From Chitinophaga filiformis (GTDB taxonomy: Bacteria; Bacteroidota; Bacteroidia; Chitinophagales; Chitinophagaceae), in assembly GCF_023100805.1 (NCBI RefSeq), contig NZ_CP095855.1, positions 7,543,001-7,607,000 of the forward strand: DNA of 64,000 nucleotides, read 5' to 3'. The position numbers and the translations under genes are program-made. Positions 36,163 through 44,641 of the stretch are shown here, one piece after another. Position 1 is the stretch's first letter. Each line of letters starts with the position of its first letter. The notes beneath the pieces are model-generated. The model ran no database searches, had not been told where the DNA came from, and saw only the letters and a list, made by a program, of their open reading frames with translations.

Positions 36163-37503
36163 ATGAAAAAGTTATTATGCCTCCTTTTCCTCCTCGGTGG
36201 CCTGCAGTATGCGCATGCCCAGGACTCGACAATTGCAAAACTGGACACTTTGCTCAGCACCTACAACCGCTTGTACAAATTCAATGGTACAGCCCTGATT
36301 ACACAGCATGGTAAAATATTGCTGCATAAAGGTTACGGATTCCGTAACATCAGCGAAGGCGCCCGCAACGATACAGGCACCATTTTCCAGCTGGGCTCTG
36401 TTACAAAACAATTTACCGCCGTTCTCATACTGAAACTGGAAGAAGAAAAGCAACTCAGTGTACAGGACAAAGTATCGAAATACTTTCCTGATTTCCCCAA
36501 GGGAGACAGCATTACCATACAACATCTGCTGACACATACTTCCGGTATCTATAACTACACCAACGACAGGGCTTTTATGGAGAGCGAAGTATTCAAGCCG
36601 GCCAGCCGTGAAAAGCTGATGGCATTATTCAAGGATAAACCGCTCGACTTCTCTCCCGGCACCAAATGGAATTATTCCAATTCAGGCTATTGCCTGCTGG
36701 GATATATAGCGGAGAAGGCCGCTAATAAACCTTATGAACAACTGGTCAGGGAATATATTTTCAATCCGCTGCACATGACCCATAGCGGGTTCGATTTCAA
36801 ACGCCTTGACAATAAGGACAAGTCCACCGGTTACTTCTTCATTAACCAGGACAGCAGCAAGGTGGCGCCAGGTGTAGATTCCTCAGTATCATTTGCTGCA
36901 GGCGCCATGTACAGTACCACCAGGGATCTGTATAAATGGCATCAGGCGGCCCAACAGTATAAGATCATTTCCAAAGCCGACTGGGAAAGGGCTTATACGC
37001 CTGTCAAAAACAATTATGGCTATGGTATGATCATCGACTCTACAAATGGGAAGAGAAGGATCAATCACGGTGGCGGCATTCACGGTTTTATCACTACCCT
37101 GATCAGGATCCCGGAGGATGATGTATGTATCGTGTTGCTGGACAATGCATCCGATAATACTATCGGCAGAATCGGCGAATCTGTTCAGTCTATACTCTAT
37201 AACAGGCCTTATACGCTTCCTAAGGTACGGAATGCCATACAAGTGCCTGAAGTTAAGTTACAGCAATACACAGGCGAGTATGATATGAAAGGCTTTACAA
37301 TTACGGTGGCTGTGAAGGATGGCATGTTGACAGGTCAACCCAGCGGACAGGGTCCTGCTACCTTATATGCAGAGAAAGAGGATTTCTTTTTCCTGAAGAT
37401 CGCTGATGTACAGATCAAATTCACCCGGGGAGAAAACAATGAGGTGAACGGTATCATTCTCTATGAGAATGACAGGGAGAGAACCGGCGCAAAGATCAAA
37501 TAA
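36163..37503 (+). CDS. Exported serine hydrolase, class C beta-lactamase family
   Basis: A 446-residue periplasmic or outer-envelope hydrolase. The signal peptide is MKKLLCLLFLLGGLQYAHAQ. Catalytic motifs of the class C/penicillin-binding type: SVTK (Ser79-Lys82), YSN (171-173) and HGG in NHGGGIHGF. A C-terminal lipocalin-like extension (YTGEYDMKGFTITVAVKDG) fits the peptidase S12 relatives rather than true beta-lactamases. It probably acts as an esterase or D-aminopeptidase; resistance is not implied. Ends before a long hairpin at 37638. Confidence 0.88.
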   Translation: MKKLLCLLFLLGGLQYAHAQDSTIAKLDTLLSTYNRLYKFNGTALITQHGKILLHKGYGFRNISEGARNDTGTIFQLGSVTKQFTAVLILKLEEEKQLSVQDKVSKYFPDFPKGDSITIQHLLTHTSGIYNYTNDRAFMESEVFKPASREKLMALFKDKPLDFSPGTKWNYSNSGYCLLGYIAEKAANKPYEQLVREYIFNPLHMTHSGFDFKRLDNKDKSTGYFFINQDSSKVAPGVDSSVSFAAGAMYSTTRDLYKWHQAAQQYKIISKADWERAYTPVKNNYGYGMIIDSTNGKRRINHGGGIHGFITTLIRIPEDDVCIVLLDNASDNTIGRIGESVQSILYNRPYTLPKVRNAIQVPEVKLQQYTGEYDMKGFTITVAVKDGMLTGQPSGQGPATLYAEKEDFFFLKIADVQIKFTRGENNEVNGIILYENDRERTGAKIK

Positions 37504-37637
37504 AATCTTCCTTGTGTCGGAATGACACGACCGGATAGCCATACGGATCTGAACAACGATTTCACAAGGAGGAAAACTCAAAAGTAAAAATAAGCACTGA
37601 GAATCGCTTAAAGGACTACCTTACCCAATCGGGTATC

Positions 37638-37689
37638 CGGATAAAGCCAGGGTGTATCATACTTTTGATACGCCCTGTAATTTATCCGG
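37638..37689 (+). terminator. Long imperfect hairpin, likely terminator
   Basis: A two-part stem: CCGGATAAA (37638-37646) pairs with TTTATCCGG (37681-37689), and inside it CAGGGTGTATCA (37648-37659) with TGATACGCCCTG (37666-37677, one wobble). It lies between the convergent serine hydrolase (stop 37503) and dehydrogenase (stop 37860) genes. The rest of 37504-37859 shows no gene. The inner loop matches that at 10441. Confidence 0.6.
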
Positions 37690-37859
37690 GTATCTATGGA
37701 GACTGATTATCGTTCAAGTGATTCTCAAAGCCTTCAATTTACTTTTTGGTCAGCCCCTATAGCCCTGAGCGTCACGTACTATAACCGAGCCAATATACAC
37801 ATACTGCAGCAACCCGCTTGCCGAAAGCACCAGCAGCTGTGTTGACGGGGGCATTTAGT

Positions 37860-38837
37860 TTAAGCCAGGTGTATGTTTTCAACAACCGCATGCTCCAAAG
37901 GACGTTTTCCGAGCGCCAGGATCACATTTTTTGCCGCGATCACCGCCATGGCATTACGCGTATCTACAGTAGCAGAGCCGATATGCGGCAGCACAGCAAC
38001 ATTGGGCATGTTCAGCAAAGGATTATCGGCTGCCATCGGTTCAGGATTTGTAACGTCCAGGCCAGCGCCCCAGATGGTACCGCTTTCCAATGCGGCGATC
38101 AGGTCTGCTTCATTATGCACACCTCCCCTGGCGGTATTGATAAAAATGGAAGATGGCTTCATTTTACTGAAGGCATTTTTATTGAAGAGGCCCTTCGTCT
38201 CCGGCGTCAGGGCCGTATGTACAGATACCACATCACTCTGCTCTAACAATTCATCAAAAGAAACACGTACTGCGCCAAACGCTTTTTCAGCTTCCTCATT
38301 TTTACCACGGTTATGGTAGATCACCTTCATATCGTATGCGCCTACACATCGCTTCGCCATCTCAAAACCGATCTTACCCAGGCCGACGATGCCCAATGTT
38401 CTTCCTCCCAGTTCCAGGCCGAGATTTGCAGTAGGGTCCCAGAAATTCCAGTTGCCACGTATAATTTCCTTATGCATGTGGAAGGCCTTCCTGGAAGCAG
38501 CCAGCATCAGCAGGAAAGCAGCATCTGCTGTTGCACCGCTTAATACGCCGGGTGTATTTCCTACGGCAATGCCCAATGCCCTTGCTGCTTCAGTATCAAC
38601 ATTATCGTAACCGACAGACATTAGCGAGACTATTTTGAGATGGCGGCAGGACTCCAGGAAATGGCGGTCTACCTTTACCGGACCGGACACCAGCACAGCG
38701 TCATATTGCTGCAACACTTTAATCAGTTCTTCTTCAGGCTGGTGGTAGTTTTCCGTCCACACAGCAATGTCAAGACCGGCATCTTTTAACAGCTTCAGGC
38801 CAGCTTCGGGAATATTCCTTGTTATATACACTTTCAT
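37860..38837 (-). CDS. 2-hydroxyacid dehydrogenase, glyoxylate/hydroxypyruvate reductase-like
   Basis: A 325-residue D-isomer-specific 2-hydroxyacid dehydrogenase. The NAD(P) loop is LGIVGLGKIGFEMAKR (about 148-163). Catalytic residues lie in INTARGGVHNEADL (Arg), GLDVTNPEPM (Glu) and LPHIGSAT (His). SVGYDNVD and VGNTPGVLSGATADAA are typical of glyoxylate/D-glycerate types. It could reduce glyoxylate made from purines 3 kb away (inference), but related enzymes also use hydroxypyruvate. ATG 38837 gives MKVYITRNIPEAG, the standard start. Confidence 0.88.
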   Translation of the reverse strand: MKVYITRNIPEAGLKLLKDAGLDIAVWTENYHQPEEELIKVLQQYDAVLVSGPVKVDRHFLESCRHLKIVSLMSVGYDNVDTEAARALGIAVGNTPGVLSGATADAAFLLMLAASRKAFHMHKEIIRGNWNFWDPTANLGLELGGRTLGIVGLGKIGFEMAKRCVGAYDMKVIYHNRGKNEEAEKAFGAVRVSFDELLEQSDVVSVHTALTPETKGLFNKNAFSKMKPSSIFINTARGGVHNEADLIAALESGTIWGAGLDVTNPEPMAADNPLLNMPNVAVLPHIGSATVDTRNAMAVIAAKNVILALGKRPLEHAVVENIHLA

Positions 38838-38921
38838 ATCACTATATGGTTTGTATTTACATTCCGTAACAAAATACATAAATGCCGGATTTCAGGGATA
38901 CTTTCGGCTAACTTGTTCAAG

Positions 38922-39071
38922 TAATTTTGCACCGCATAACAAGATCGCCTTTTCCCTCGTACCATTTGAGAACACAGGTCAATGGTTAAAGCGCTTAGTT
39001 TATTTGTTTATTTTAGTTTAGTCAGGAAAGCCTTTTAAGCGCTGCTTAAGAGGCTTTGCCTTTTTAAAGGC
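38922..39071 (+). ncRNA. Putative small RNA or leader with intrinsic terminator
   Basis: On the plus strand a TAATTTTG box (38922-38929) is followed about 100 bases later by a 14-bp stem, AAAGCCTTTTAAGC/GCTTAAGAGGCTTT (39027-39040/39044-39057, one U-G), then GCCTTTTT and a second small stem GCCTTT-TT-AAAGGC. No gene upstream on this strand needs a terminator: the neighbours at 38837 and 39325 are divergent. A frame of 18 codons (38982-39038, MVKALSLFVYFSLVRKAF) ends inside the first stem, so an attenuator with a leader peptide is the alternative. The -33 box is weak. Confidence 0.4.
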
Positions 39072-39259
39072 TTCTTCCCCGGGTATAGATGACATGATGT
39101 ATGTTTTTAGCCATCCTGCCAGTCCGGCGTCAATACTGGTAACAACAATTGTACTTCTTATTGTTTTGTTAAAGCTCTGAATTCTGCTCTATCTACATTG
39201 CAATAATTAGTGAATAATGATAACTTGCACAGCGTTCAATTGCCCGCCCATACAGCGTT

Positions 39260-39319
39260 AACAATTGATTTAAGATACTAACAATCTGTTTAAGATCATA
39301 ACAATTCATTTAAGATTCA
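39260..39319. repeat. Three tandem 20-bp repeats before a start codon
   Basis: Units start exactly 20 bases apart at 39260, 39280 and 39300. Each has AACAAT, then two or three variable bases, then TTTAAGAT and a short tail. The last unit ends 5 bases before the ATG at 39325. The spacing of about two helical turns puts all copies on one face of the DNA, so binding by a regulator is plausible. Confidence 0.75.
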
Positions 39320-39324
39320 TCAGT

Positions 39325-40014
39325 ATGAGAATGTTCCTGGCAGCTATGTTTATTGTCGCAATAAGCGGGAAACAACTGTATGCACAACAGGTGAAAACCA
39401 AGAGTGTGATACTGTCACAAGATCTTATTTCAGCAACATTTACAGACGATGACATAAAACAGTACAACATCAAATATCCTATCAGGAGAGTATACGCTTA
39501 TGATGACCAATCTGGCCCTAATTATCTCATTCTCTGTGAAAGCATAGATGATATAGTAAAGGACGATACACTGCACCGGAAGATACAGGCCGTCAACGTG
39601 CGGAAAGTTGATAAAACGTGGGAGCTGAATGACTTTATAAACAGTAATGACCAGAACAGTGGACAGGAAACCTCCATATGGTTCTGGACAAAGTTCTGCG
39701 AAGTAAAGGACCTGGATGGTGATGGTAATATTGATCCGCTTCTTGTTTACGGCAGCAGTGGCGATAACGGGTATGACGACGGAAGGATCAAGATCATTCT
39801 CAATTATAAGGGACAAAAGATCGCTGTCAGACATCAGAACTCAACGCTGGATGAAGGACGGCATATCCAGGTGGATGCCGCTTTTTATACACTTCCGCAA
39901 CCAATACAACAACACATCAGGAAACTGATGCAGACCTTATCTGACAAGGGTTTTGCATTATATCCGCATGAATACGAAAAAGCGATGGCACAAAAGAAAC
40001 TGCTGATTGATTAA
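39325..40014 (+). CDS. Exported protein of unknown function (229 aa)
   Basis: A signal peptide (MRMFLAAMFIVAISGKQLYA, then QQ) is followed by about 208 residues. The middle contains VKDLDGDGNIDPLLVYGSSG, an FG-GAP/EF-hand-like calcium-binding loop, then DNGYDDGRIKIILNYKGQKI. I do not recognise a named function. It could be a periplasmic or surface protein. The leader carries three tandem 20-bp repeats. The next gene (S41 peptidase) starts 20 bases after its stop, and the two may form an operon. Confidence 0.7.
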   Translation: MRMFLAAMFIVAISGKQLYAQQVKTKSVILSQDLISATFTDDDIKQYNIKYPIRRVYAYDDQSGPNYLILCESIDDIVKDDTLHRKIQAVNVRKVDKTWELNDFINSNDQNSGQETSIWFWTKFCEVKDLDGDGNIDPLLVYGSSGDNGYDDGRIKIILNYKGQKIAVRHQNSTLDEGRHIQVDAAFYTLPQPIQQHIRKLMQTLSDKGFALYPHEYEKAMAQKKLLID

Positions 40015-40033
40015 ACCAACTTACAACCTTTTT

Positions 40034-41083
40034 ATGAAACTAAACTGCTATAAACCCGTTGCCCTGCTGGGCTTACTTTCCCTCCCTCTTTTCATGTCGG
40101 CACAAACGACAGCGATATCAACCAAAGAGGCTGCACCTGTAGTGAGTAAAGAAGCTACACACGAGATCCTTGAAAAGATCAGCAAAGGACTGGATGAAAG
40201 CTATCCCTTCCCCGATATATCAAAGAAATATATCGCTGCGCTGAAGAGCCAGGAAACAAAGAAGGCATACGAGAATCTCACTGCTGAACAACTGGCAAAA
40301 AAGATCACGAAAGACCTGCGTGATGTGCATAAAGATGTACATCTGACCATCTTCTTCAGTAAAGATTATTTTGAGCAACTGACCAGGACATATACCAATA
40401 CCAGCACACCGGAAGACGAGCAGAAGGAACTGGAAAGGAAAAGAAAGAACAACTACGGCTTTGATGCGGTAGAACTGGACAAGAAAACATCTACTGCCTA
40501 TATCAAAATATCCGGTGGTTTCCACGGAGACCAGGAAGCATTTGAAATGGCTGCCAATGCGATGAACATGGCTGCCTATTCAAAGAATATCATTATTGAC
40601 ATCAGGGACAACGGTGGTGGTACCGGTATGATGGGCCGCTTCCTGGCAGGTTATTTCTTTAACCCCGGTGATGAACGTTATTACCTGCATGGCTATCACA
40701 AAGACAGGACAAAAGATATCCAGGAATGGACATATCCTTTTGTACCTGGCAAAAGAATGGCAGACAGCAAGCTTTATATACTCGTAAATAAACGTACTGC
40801 ATCCGCTACTGAAGGCTTCGCCTTTGCCATGCAGAAAATGCATCGTGCTACCGTTGTTGGCGATACCACCGCCGGCGCAGGTATTGCTGGCTCTATGATA
40901 CCATTGAAAGAAAACCTGGTAGTATTCCTGCCGGTGAAAATGGTAGCAGCACCCGATTCTGACCAGGGATGGGAAGGCATCGGCGTACTACCCGACGTAG
41001 CTGTAAAAGGTGAAGATGCAAGAACTGAAGCAGAACGCATCATCAAAAAAGAGCAGGAAGAAGTGGCCACAAAAACTAAATAG
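40034..41083 (+). CDS. S41 family peptidase
   Basis: A 349-residue periplasmic serine protease of the tail-specific/IRBP type. The signal peptide covers MKLNCYKPVALLGLLSLPLF to MSAQ. An N-terminal helical domain (to about 130) precedes the protease core: IDIRDNGGGTGMMGRF, and the catalytic Ser257 in KRTASATEGFAF with GDTTAGAG after it. It lacks a clear PDZ domain and the catalytic-Lys motif of CtpA, so it belongs to the IRBP-like branch (Ser-His-Glu type). ATG 40034 heads the signal peptide. A terminator follows. Confidence 0.86.
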   Translation: MKLNCYKPVALLGLLSLPLFMSAQTTAISTKEAAPVVSKEATHEILEKISKGLDESYPFPDISKKYIAALKSQETKKAYENLTAEQLAKKITKDLRDVHKDVHLTIFFSKDYFEQLTRTYTNTSTPEDEQKELERKRKNNYGFDAVELDKKTSTAYIKISGGFHGDQEAFEMAANAMNMAAYSKNIIIDIRDNGGGTGMMGRFLAGYFFNPGDERYYLHGYHKDRTKDIQEWTYPFVPGKRMADSKLYILVNKRTASATEGFAFAMQKMHRATVVGDTTAGAGIAGSMIPLKENLVVFLPVKMVAAPDSDQGWEGIGVLPDVAVKGEDARTEAERIIKKEQEEVATKTK

Positions 41084-41125
41084 GTAATTATAAATATCAG
41101 GCCGGTAAGAGGCTGTATTGTTCAT

Positions 41126-41166
41126 AAAAATGCCCGCGAAAAGATAAATCTTTCGCGGGCATTTTT
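41126..41166. terminator. Rho-independent terminator
   Basis: AAAAATGCCCGCGAAA and TTTCGCGGGCATTTTTT form a strong hairpin with A- and T-rich flanks. It ends the S41 peptidase transcript and may also serve the convergent PEBP gene. Confidence 0.88.
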
Positions 41167-41271
41167 TGTGTATGATATCGCTGCTGTTGTATTCAGCCGG
41201 CAGCTAAAGACAGGTTTCGTTCTAAGTGATTATCTACGCCGTTTTTCTGCTGGTACTACTCTCCTGCTATA

Positions 41272-41814
41272 TCATGGATGCTGTGAATAAGCAACAATAG
41301 ATGCCTTTGCAAGCAGGTTTAAATTAAGGAACACGCCTACATATGCAGCAGGTGCATTTTTATCCAGCTCCAGTTTTGTTTTCAATGCATATACGGTAAT
41401 GAGATACTGGTGAGGCAATCCGGGAAGTGGTGCTGGTCCGATATAACCGGGGGCTCCTGCGTCGTTGATACCATTCACAGCGCCGGCAGGTAAAAGATGG
41501 TGGTTCAGATCTCCGGCGCCTGCTTTCAGCTCTTTTACATCTGCGGGAATATTGTATACCACCCAGTGCCAGAATCCACTGCCAGTGGGCGCATCCACAT
41601 CATACATAACAACAGCGAAGCTTTGGGTACCGGCAGGTGCATTCTCCCATGACAATTGCGGAGAGACATTCTTCCCATGATACCCCATCTGATTCCATAA
41701 CTGGTCATTCACAAATTGTCCGCCAAGATCATTGCTTTTCAGCGTGAAGGTCTGCGCCATTGCAGCAGAACAGCCGAGTATGATCACTGCGATCAGTGTG
41801 CTTATTCTTTTCAT
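41272..41814 (-). CDS. YbhB/YbcL family (PEBP-like) protein, exported
   Basis: A 180-residue phosphatidylethanolamine-binding-protein fold. The signal peptide is MKRISTLIAVIILGCSAAMA. Family motifs: KNVSPQLSWENAPAGTQSFA, then VVMYDVDAPTGSGFWHWVVY and GYIGPAPLPGLPHQYLITVY with the ligand-pocket His residues. Function in bacteria is unclear; kinase inhibition is only by analogy to eukaryotic RKIP. A TAGCTTTG -7 box lies at 41836-41843 on the minus strand. The divergent neighbour (AraC) is on the same strand upstream, 71 bases away. Confidence 0.88.
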   Translation of the reverse strand: MKRISTLIAVIILGCSAAMAQTFTLKSNDLGGQFVNDQLWNQMGYHGKNVSPQLSWENAPAGTQSFAVVMYDVDAPTGSGFWHWVVYNIPADVKELKAGAGDLNHHLLPAGAVNGINDAGAPGYIGPAPLPGLPHQYLITVYALKTKLELDKNAPAAYVGVFLNLNLLAKASIVAYSQHP

Positions 41815-41885
41815 AGTGCCTTGTTTTTAGTGATACAAAGCTACTATGCAGCTATGCGCAGCTATTAGGGCTAATCGGTCAAAAC

Positions 41886-42773
41886 CTAAGGCTGAACAGT
41901 CAATTTCTGTTGCTGGTATTCGCTGGGTGTAAGACCATAGATCTGTTTGAAGGACTGCGTAAAACTGGAATGATTCTCATATCCTATTTTATGATAGACC
42001 TCACTGGGCTTTTCACCCCTTGCCAGCAGCATCGTGGCGGCCATTTCCATCCGCTTCTGCAGAAACCATTTTGCAGGGGTCATGCCATATACTTTATTGA
42101 ACTTCCTTTTATAAGTAGACAGGCTCATATTGCAGAGAAAGGCCAGCTCCTCCACCGTCACATTATTATATAGATTTGTTTCGGCCGACTTCCTGATAAC
42201 CATATCCTCTTCCGATTCATGTACCGCGGCCCGCAGGCTCAGTAGCTGCTGCGGATAATGTTCCGCAATGTACAGGAGCAACTCCTCAAATTTCAGCCGC
42301 TTCATATCCATGGATAAGGGTTTTCCTCCTTCCAGTATCAGCCATAAAGAGTCAATAAAATTCCTCAGGAATCCATCTTTGTTAAAAACAATAAAAGGTT
42401 CGCCTGCGCTGCTACTTTCGGTTCTGTCCGGACAAACATGCGGATATTTCAGAAAGAAGCCGGTTAACACGTTCTGCTCGAAAGAGAGCATGACACTTTT
42501 ATATAGCCCGCCATCCGATATCTGCTTTTCACTCATAATGCAATTGCCGGCCGATAAGAGCAGGAATTGCGAATTATCTATTACGGCATGTTTCTCGGCA
42601 TAATACACCCGCTTCTCCCCTTCCATCAGGAAACTGAACAGGTTGTGGCCCAGCATGATCTTACTTCTCGACCGGGTTTCGCCGGTTTGAAAAGACAATA
42701 TATGGATATCGTCCTGCCTGTCATTATCAGCCAGCAGGAAATAAGGAAATGAATAGCTATCTGGAATTGCCAT
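41886..42773 (-). CDS. AraC family transcriptional regulator
   Basis: A 295-residue regulator. The N-terminal ligand part includes KIMLGHNLFSFLMEGEKRVY and FLLLSAGNCIMSEKQI. The C-terminal HTH domain has VEELAFLCNMSLSTYKRKFN, KVYGMTPAKWFLQKR, then GYENHSSFTQSFKQIYGLTP and SEYQQQK. The arrangement resembles ExsA-type N-domains. A TAACTTTG -7 box at 42778-42785 lies 4 bases before the start codon, so the mRNA may have almost no leader. The PEBP gene downstream on the same strand is a possible target. Confidence 0.87.
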   Translation of the reverse strand: MAIPDSYSFPYFLLADNDRQDDIHILSFQTGETRSRSKIMLGHNLFSFLMEGEKRVYYAEKHAVIDNSQFLLLSAGNCIMSEKQISDGGLYKSVMLSFEQNVLTGFFLKYPHVCPDRTESSSAGEPFIVFNKDGFLRNFIDSLWLILEGGKPLSMDMKRLKFEELLLYIAEHYPQQLLSLRAAVHESEEDMVIRKSAETNLYNNVTVEELAFLCNMSLSTYKRKFNKVYGMTPAKWFLQKRMEMAATMLLARGEKPSEVYHKIGYENHSSFTQSFKQIYGLTPSEYQQQKLTVQP

Positions 42774-42814
42774 AAAGCAAAGTTACACAAATACCGGATC
42801 AGGGGTATCCTCCC

Positions 42815-43489
42815 TTACCTGTACTGGTAGAAAATGCCCTTATCGAAGGGCGTCCACAGACAGGCTTTTTGTCCGCAGTGTTTCAGACCGCTGTTTGCCC
42901 AGGTATTGCAGGTATGGAACAGGCTATAGCTTCCTTTTGCCTCGTAGAAGGCATCCGTTTTGCCGTAATTGGCATTGGTGACGATATGGATAATATTACC
43001 ATTGGCATCCCTGTCAAAACTCTCCCGTATATAACTGATCAGCCTTGCATATTGGGCACTGTCAACATTCAGCCTGATACAATCCTTACTTTCCCTGATA
43101 CCACGATAATAAGTGGCATGGATAGCGGATGTACTTAAACCTGTTGCCGCCTTAAAAGCAGTGCTGAACTTCAGATCTGCCCAGGTGGGCGTTTCCAGGT
43201 AAAAGCCTTTGTCGCCCCAGCCAAAAGCGATCCATTGCGCGCTGGTATCCTTACCACTTGTATTCTCAAAAAGCACCTCCTTACTCCAGTCTATCTGCTG
43301 ATTGCGTACTGGCATGACGAGGTCTGTATGCACCCCGTTGGTCAGAATATAAAGGGGAATGTCTGCGCGGGCAGTGTCTTCTTTTGCCACAGCGATACGG
43401 GATAATAAATAAGCGGCAGAGAGGTAGAGGGCCACCAATAATACGGGGGTTAAAATTGTCCACCCAATGATCTTAAACGTCTTCTTCAA
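42815..43489 (-). CDS. TIGR02117/DUF2459-like inner-membrane-anchored protein
   Basis: A 224-residue protein with one N-terminal transmembrane helix (ILTPVLLVALYLSAAYLL). The body has LTNGVHTDLVMPVRNQQIDW, IAFGWGDKGFYLETPTWADL and FHTCNTWANSGLKHCGQKAC, matching the DUF2459 family. The conserved His, Cys and Asn pattern suggests an NlpC/P60-like hydrolase fold (inference). No ATG is near: the frame reads up through the repeat at 43597. A TTG at 43489 giving M-KKTFKIIGW is the best start. Confidence 0.75.
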   Translation of the reverse strand: MKKTFKIIGWTILTPVLLVALYLSAAYLLSRIAVAKEDTARADIPLYILTNGVHTDLVMPVRNQQIDWSKEVLFENTSGKDTSAQWIAFGWGDKGFYLETPTWADLKFSTAFKAATGLSTSAIHATYYRGIRESKDCIRLNVDSAQYARLISYIRESFDRDANGNIIHIVTNANYGKTDAFYEAKGSYSLFHTCNTWANSGLKHCGQKACLWTPFDKGIFYQYR

Positions 43490-43596
43490 GTTGCTGGTAT
43501 TTAACGGGATGATTGTTCTTATAAGAAATATTGATCTGATATTGTTGTTACCGGGCGTTATACATTTCCGTGTTATGACCAGGTGTCGTGCGTTTC

Positions 43597-43644
43597 CCCC
43601 GGGTTGAAAACCCGGGGCTACAAACACGCGACTCCTACGGAGTC
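43597..43644. repeat. REP-like double hairpin
   Basis: CCCCGGGTT-gaa-AACCCGGGG (43597-43617), then CTACAAACACGC, then GACTCC-TAC-GGAGTC (43630-43644). The same layout as at 19219-19268 and 44596-44641. It lies between the divergent DUF2459-like and SUFU-like genes. Confidence 0.85.
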
Positions 43645-43663
43645 ATTTCAGCGACCTTCGCCG

Positions 43664-43725
43664 TTGCTTGTTCGTCCCTTTGCCGTCACTTGTTCGTCGC
43701 TTGTTCGTTGCTTGTTCGTCGCTCC
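43664..43725. repeat. Imperfect tandem CTTGTTCGTCG repeats
   Basis: Four or five copies of an 11-12 base unit, CTTGTTCGTCG and variants (CTTGTTCGTCC, CTTGTTCGTTG), with a degraded edge (TTTGCCGTCA, CTCCGTCGTC). They directly follow the REP-like hairpin. Most of 43490-43827 is repeat, and I see no gene in it. Confidence 0.7.
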
Positions 43726-43827
43726 GTCGTCCCTGTTTGTTCTCCCGGCGCCGTTATTTAAGAAATTGTGAACCCTTTGTTTCACAGGCACAAAGATATA
43801 TATTACAGGATATTAAATATAAAATCC

Positions 43828-44499
43828 ATGGACACCTACGAAGAACACTTCGAAAACTCCTGTAAGTTAAGGAATGAATACTGGGAAGCAATCGGAGCAC
43901 TGGACCCTGACGTTATTGCACATCTGATCAATCCAGCCTTTATGGGCGGCCCGGCCTGGCCTTCCCTCAGGCAGGCCTTTGTCACCGTCCGGCTGCCGGA
44001 ACATACCATCATTGCCAGCGACGGATTGAGTGATCCTTACGACGATATGGAAAGCAATACCACCAATGCGGCTTACAACGGTTTCGGCATGGAGGTATAT
44101 GTAGTGGCGGAAGAGATCACCGGCCGGGTAAACACCACCTGGGAATTCCAGCTGGCTTACCAGGCAGCACAACTGGTAGCGAATCATGGAAGCGTGGTAA
44201 GCCTGCTGGATGAGATGACCTATATCACGACTGAATTTTACAATGTGGATGTTCCTAAGGAATTTGTCAACGCTGAAGGAAGAGTGGGCGCCATACTGGG
44301 ACTTCCTGATAAAAAGCTACCCGCTACGGTGCAGCTTACACTTGAACCGGTAAAAATGGTAAACGTAAAGCTACTGACGCTGGCCGAGCTGGATTATGTG
44401 ATCGCACATGGAGAGGAAGGCCGTACAAAACTGGCCGAGATGTTGATCCAACAGGGAAATGCGACGCTGTCAAGTTTAAAAAGGCCATCAGTGGTTTAA
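43828..44499 (+). CDS. Suppressor-of-fused-like domain protein
   Basis: A 223-residue cytoplasmic protein. FVTVRLPEHTIIASDGLSDP, GFGMEVYVVAEEI and TTWEFQLAYQAAQLVANHGS resemble the SUFU domain found in bacterial proteins of unknown role, some in toxin-immunity loci. The call is moderate. ATG 43828 (MDTYEEHFENSCKLRNEYWE) was taken; an open frame extends upstream to 43768. No toxin gene is adjacent, and the next plus-strand element is a repeat cluster. Confidence 0.6.
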   Translation: MDTYEEHFENSCKLRNEYWEAIGALDPDVIAHLINPAFMGGPAWPSLRQAFVTVRLPEHTIIASDGLSDPYDDMESNTTNAAYNGFGMEVYVVAEEITGRVNTTWEFQLAYQAAQLVANHGSVVSLLDEMTYITTEFYNVDVPKEFVNAEGRVGAILGLPDKKLPATVQLTLEPVKMVNVKLLTLAELDYVIAHGEEGRTKLAEMLIQQGNATLSSLKRPSVV

Positions 44500-44595
44500 G
44501 CTAATGTAAATCGTATGGATTGCTTTATACCGCGATTGACACCTGCCGCCCGTTTTGATACATTCCGGGGGAATATCCTACATCGGGTTCCCATC

Positions 44596-44641
44596 CCCCG
44601 GGTTGCACCCGGGGCTACAAACACATCGCTCCTACGGAGCG
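44596..44641. repeat. REP-like double hairpin
   Basis: CCCCGGG-TTGCA-CCCGGGG (44596-44614), CTACAAACACAT, then CGCTCC-TAC-GGAGCG (44627-44641). The second hairpin also forms part of the first 85-bp tandem unit that follows. Confidence 0.85.

Noticed and set aside
36163..37503. Reading the serine hydrolase as an antibiotic-resistance beta-lactamase
   Set aside because: The motifs fit the wider S12 family with a C-terminal lipocalin-like part; there is no evidence of beta-lactam hydrolysis.
43490..43627. Upstream extension of the DUF2459-like gene through the REP-like hairpin
   Set aside because: The extra residues come from the palindrome itself and precede the natural transmembrane start; a TTG at 43489 fits better.
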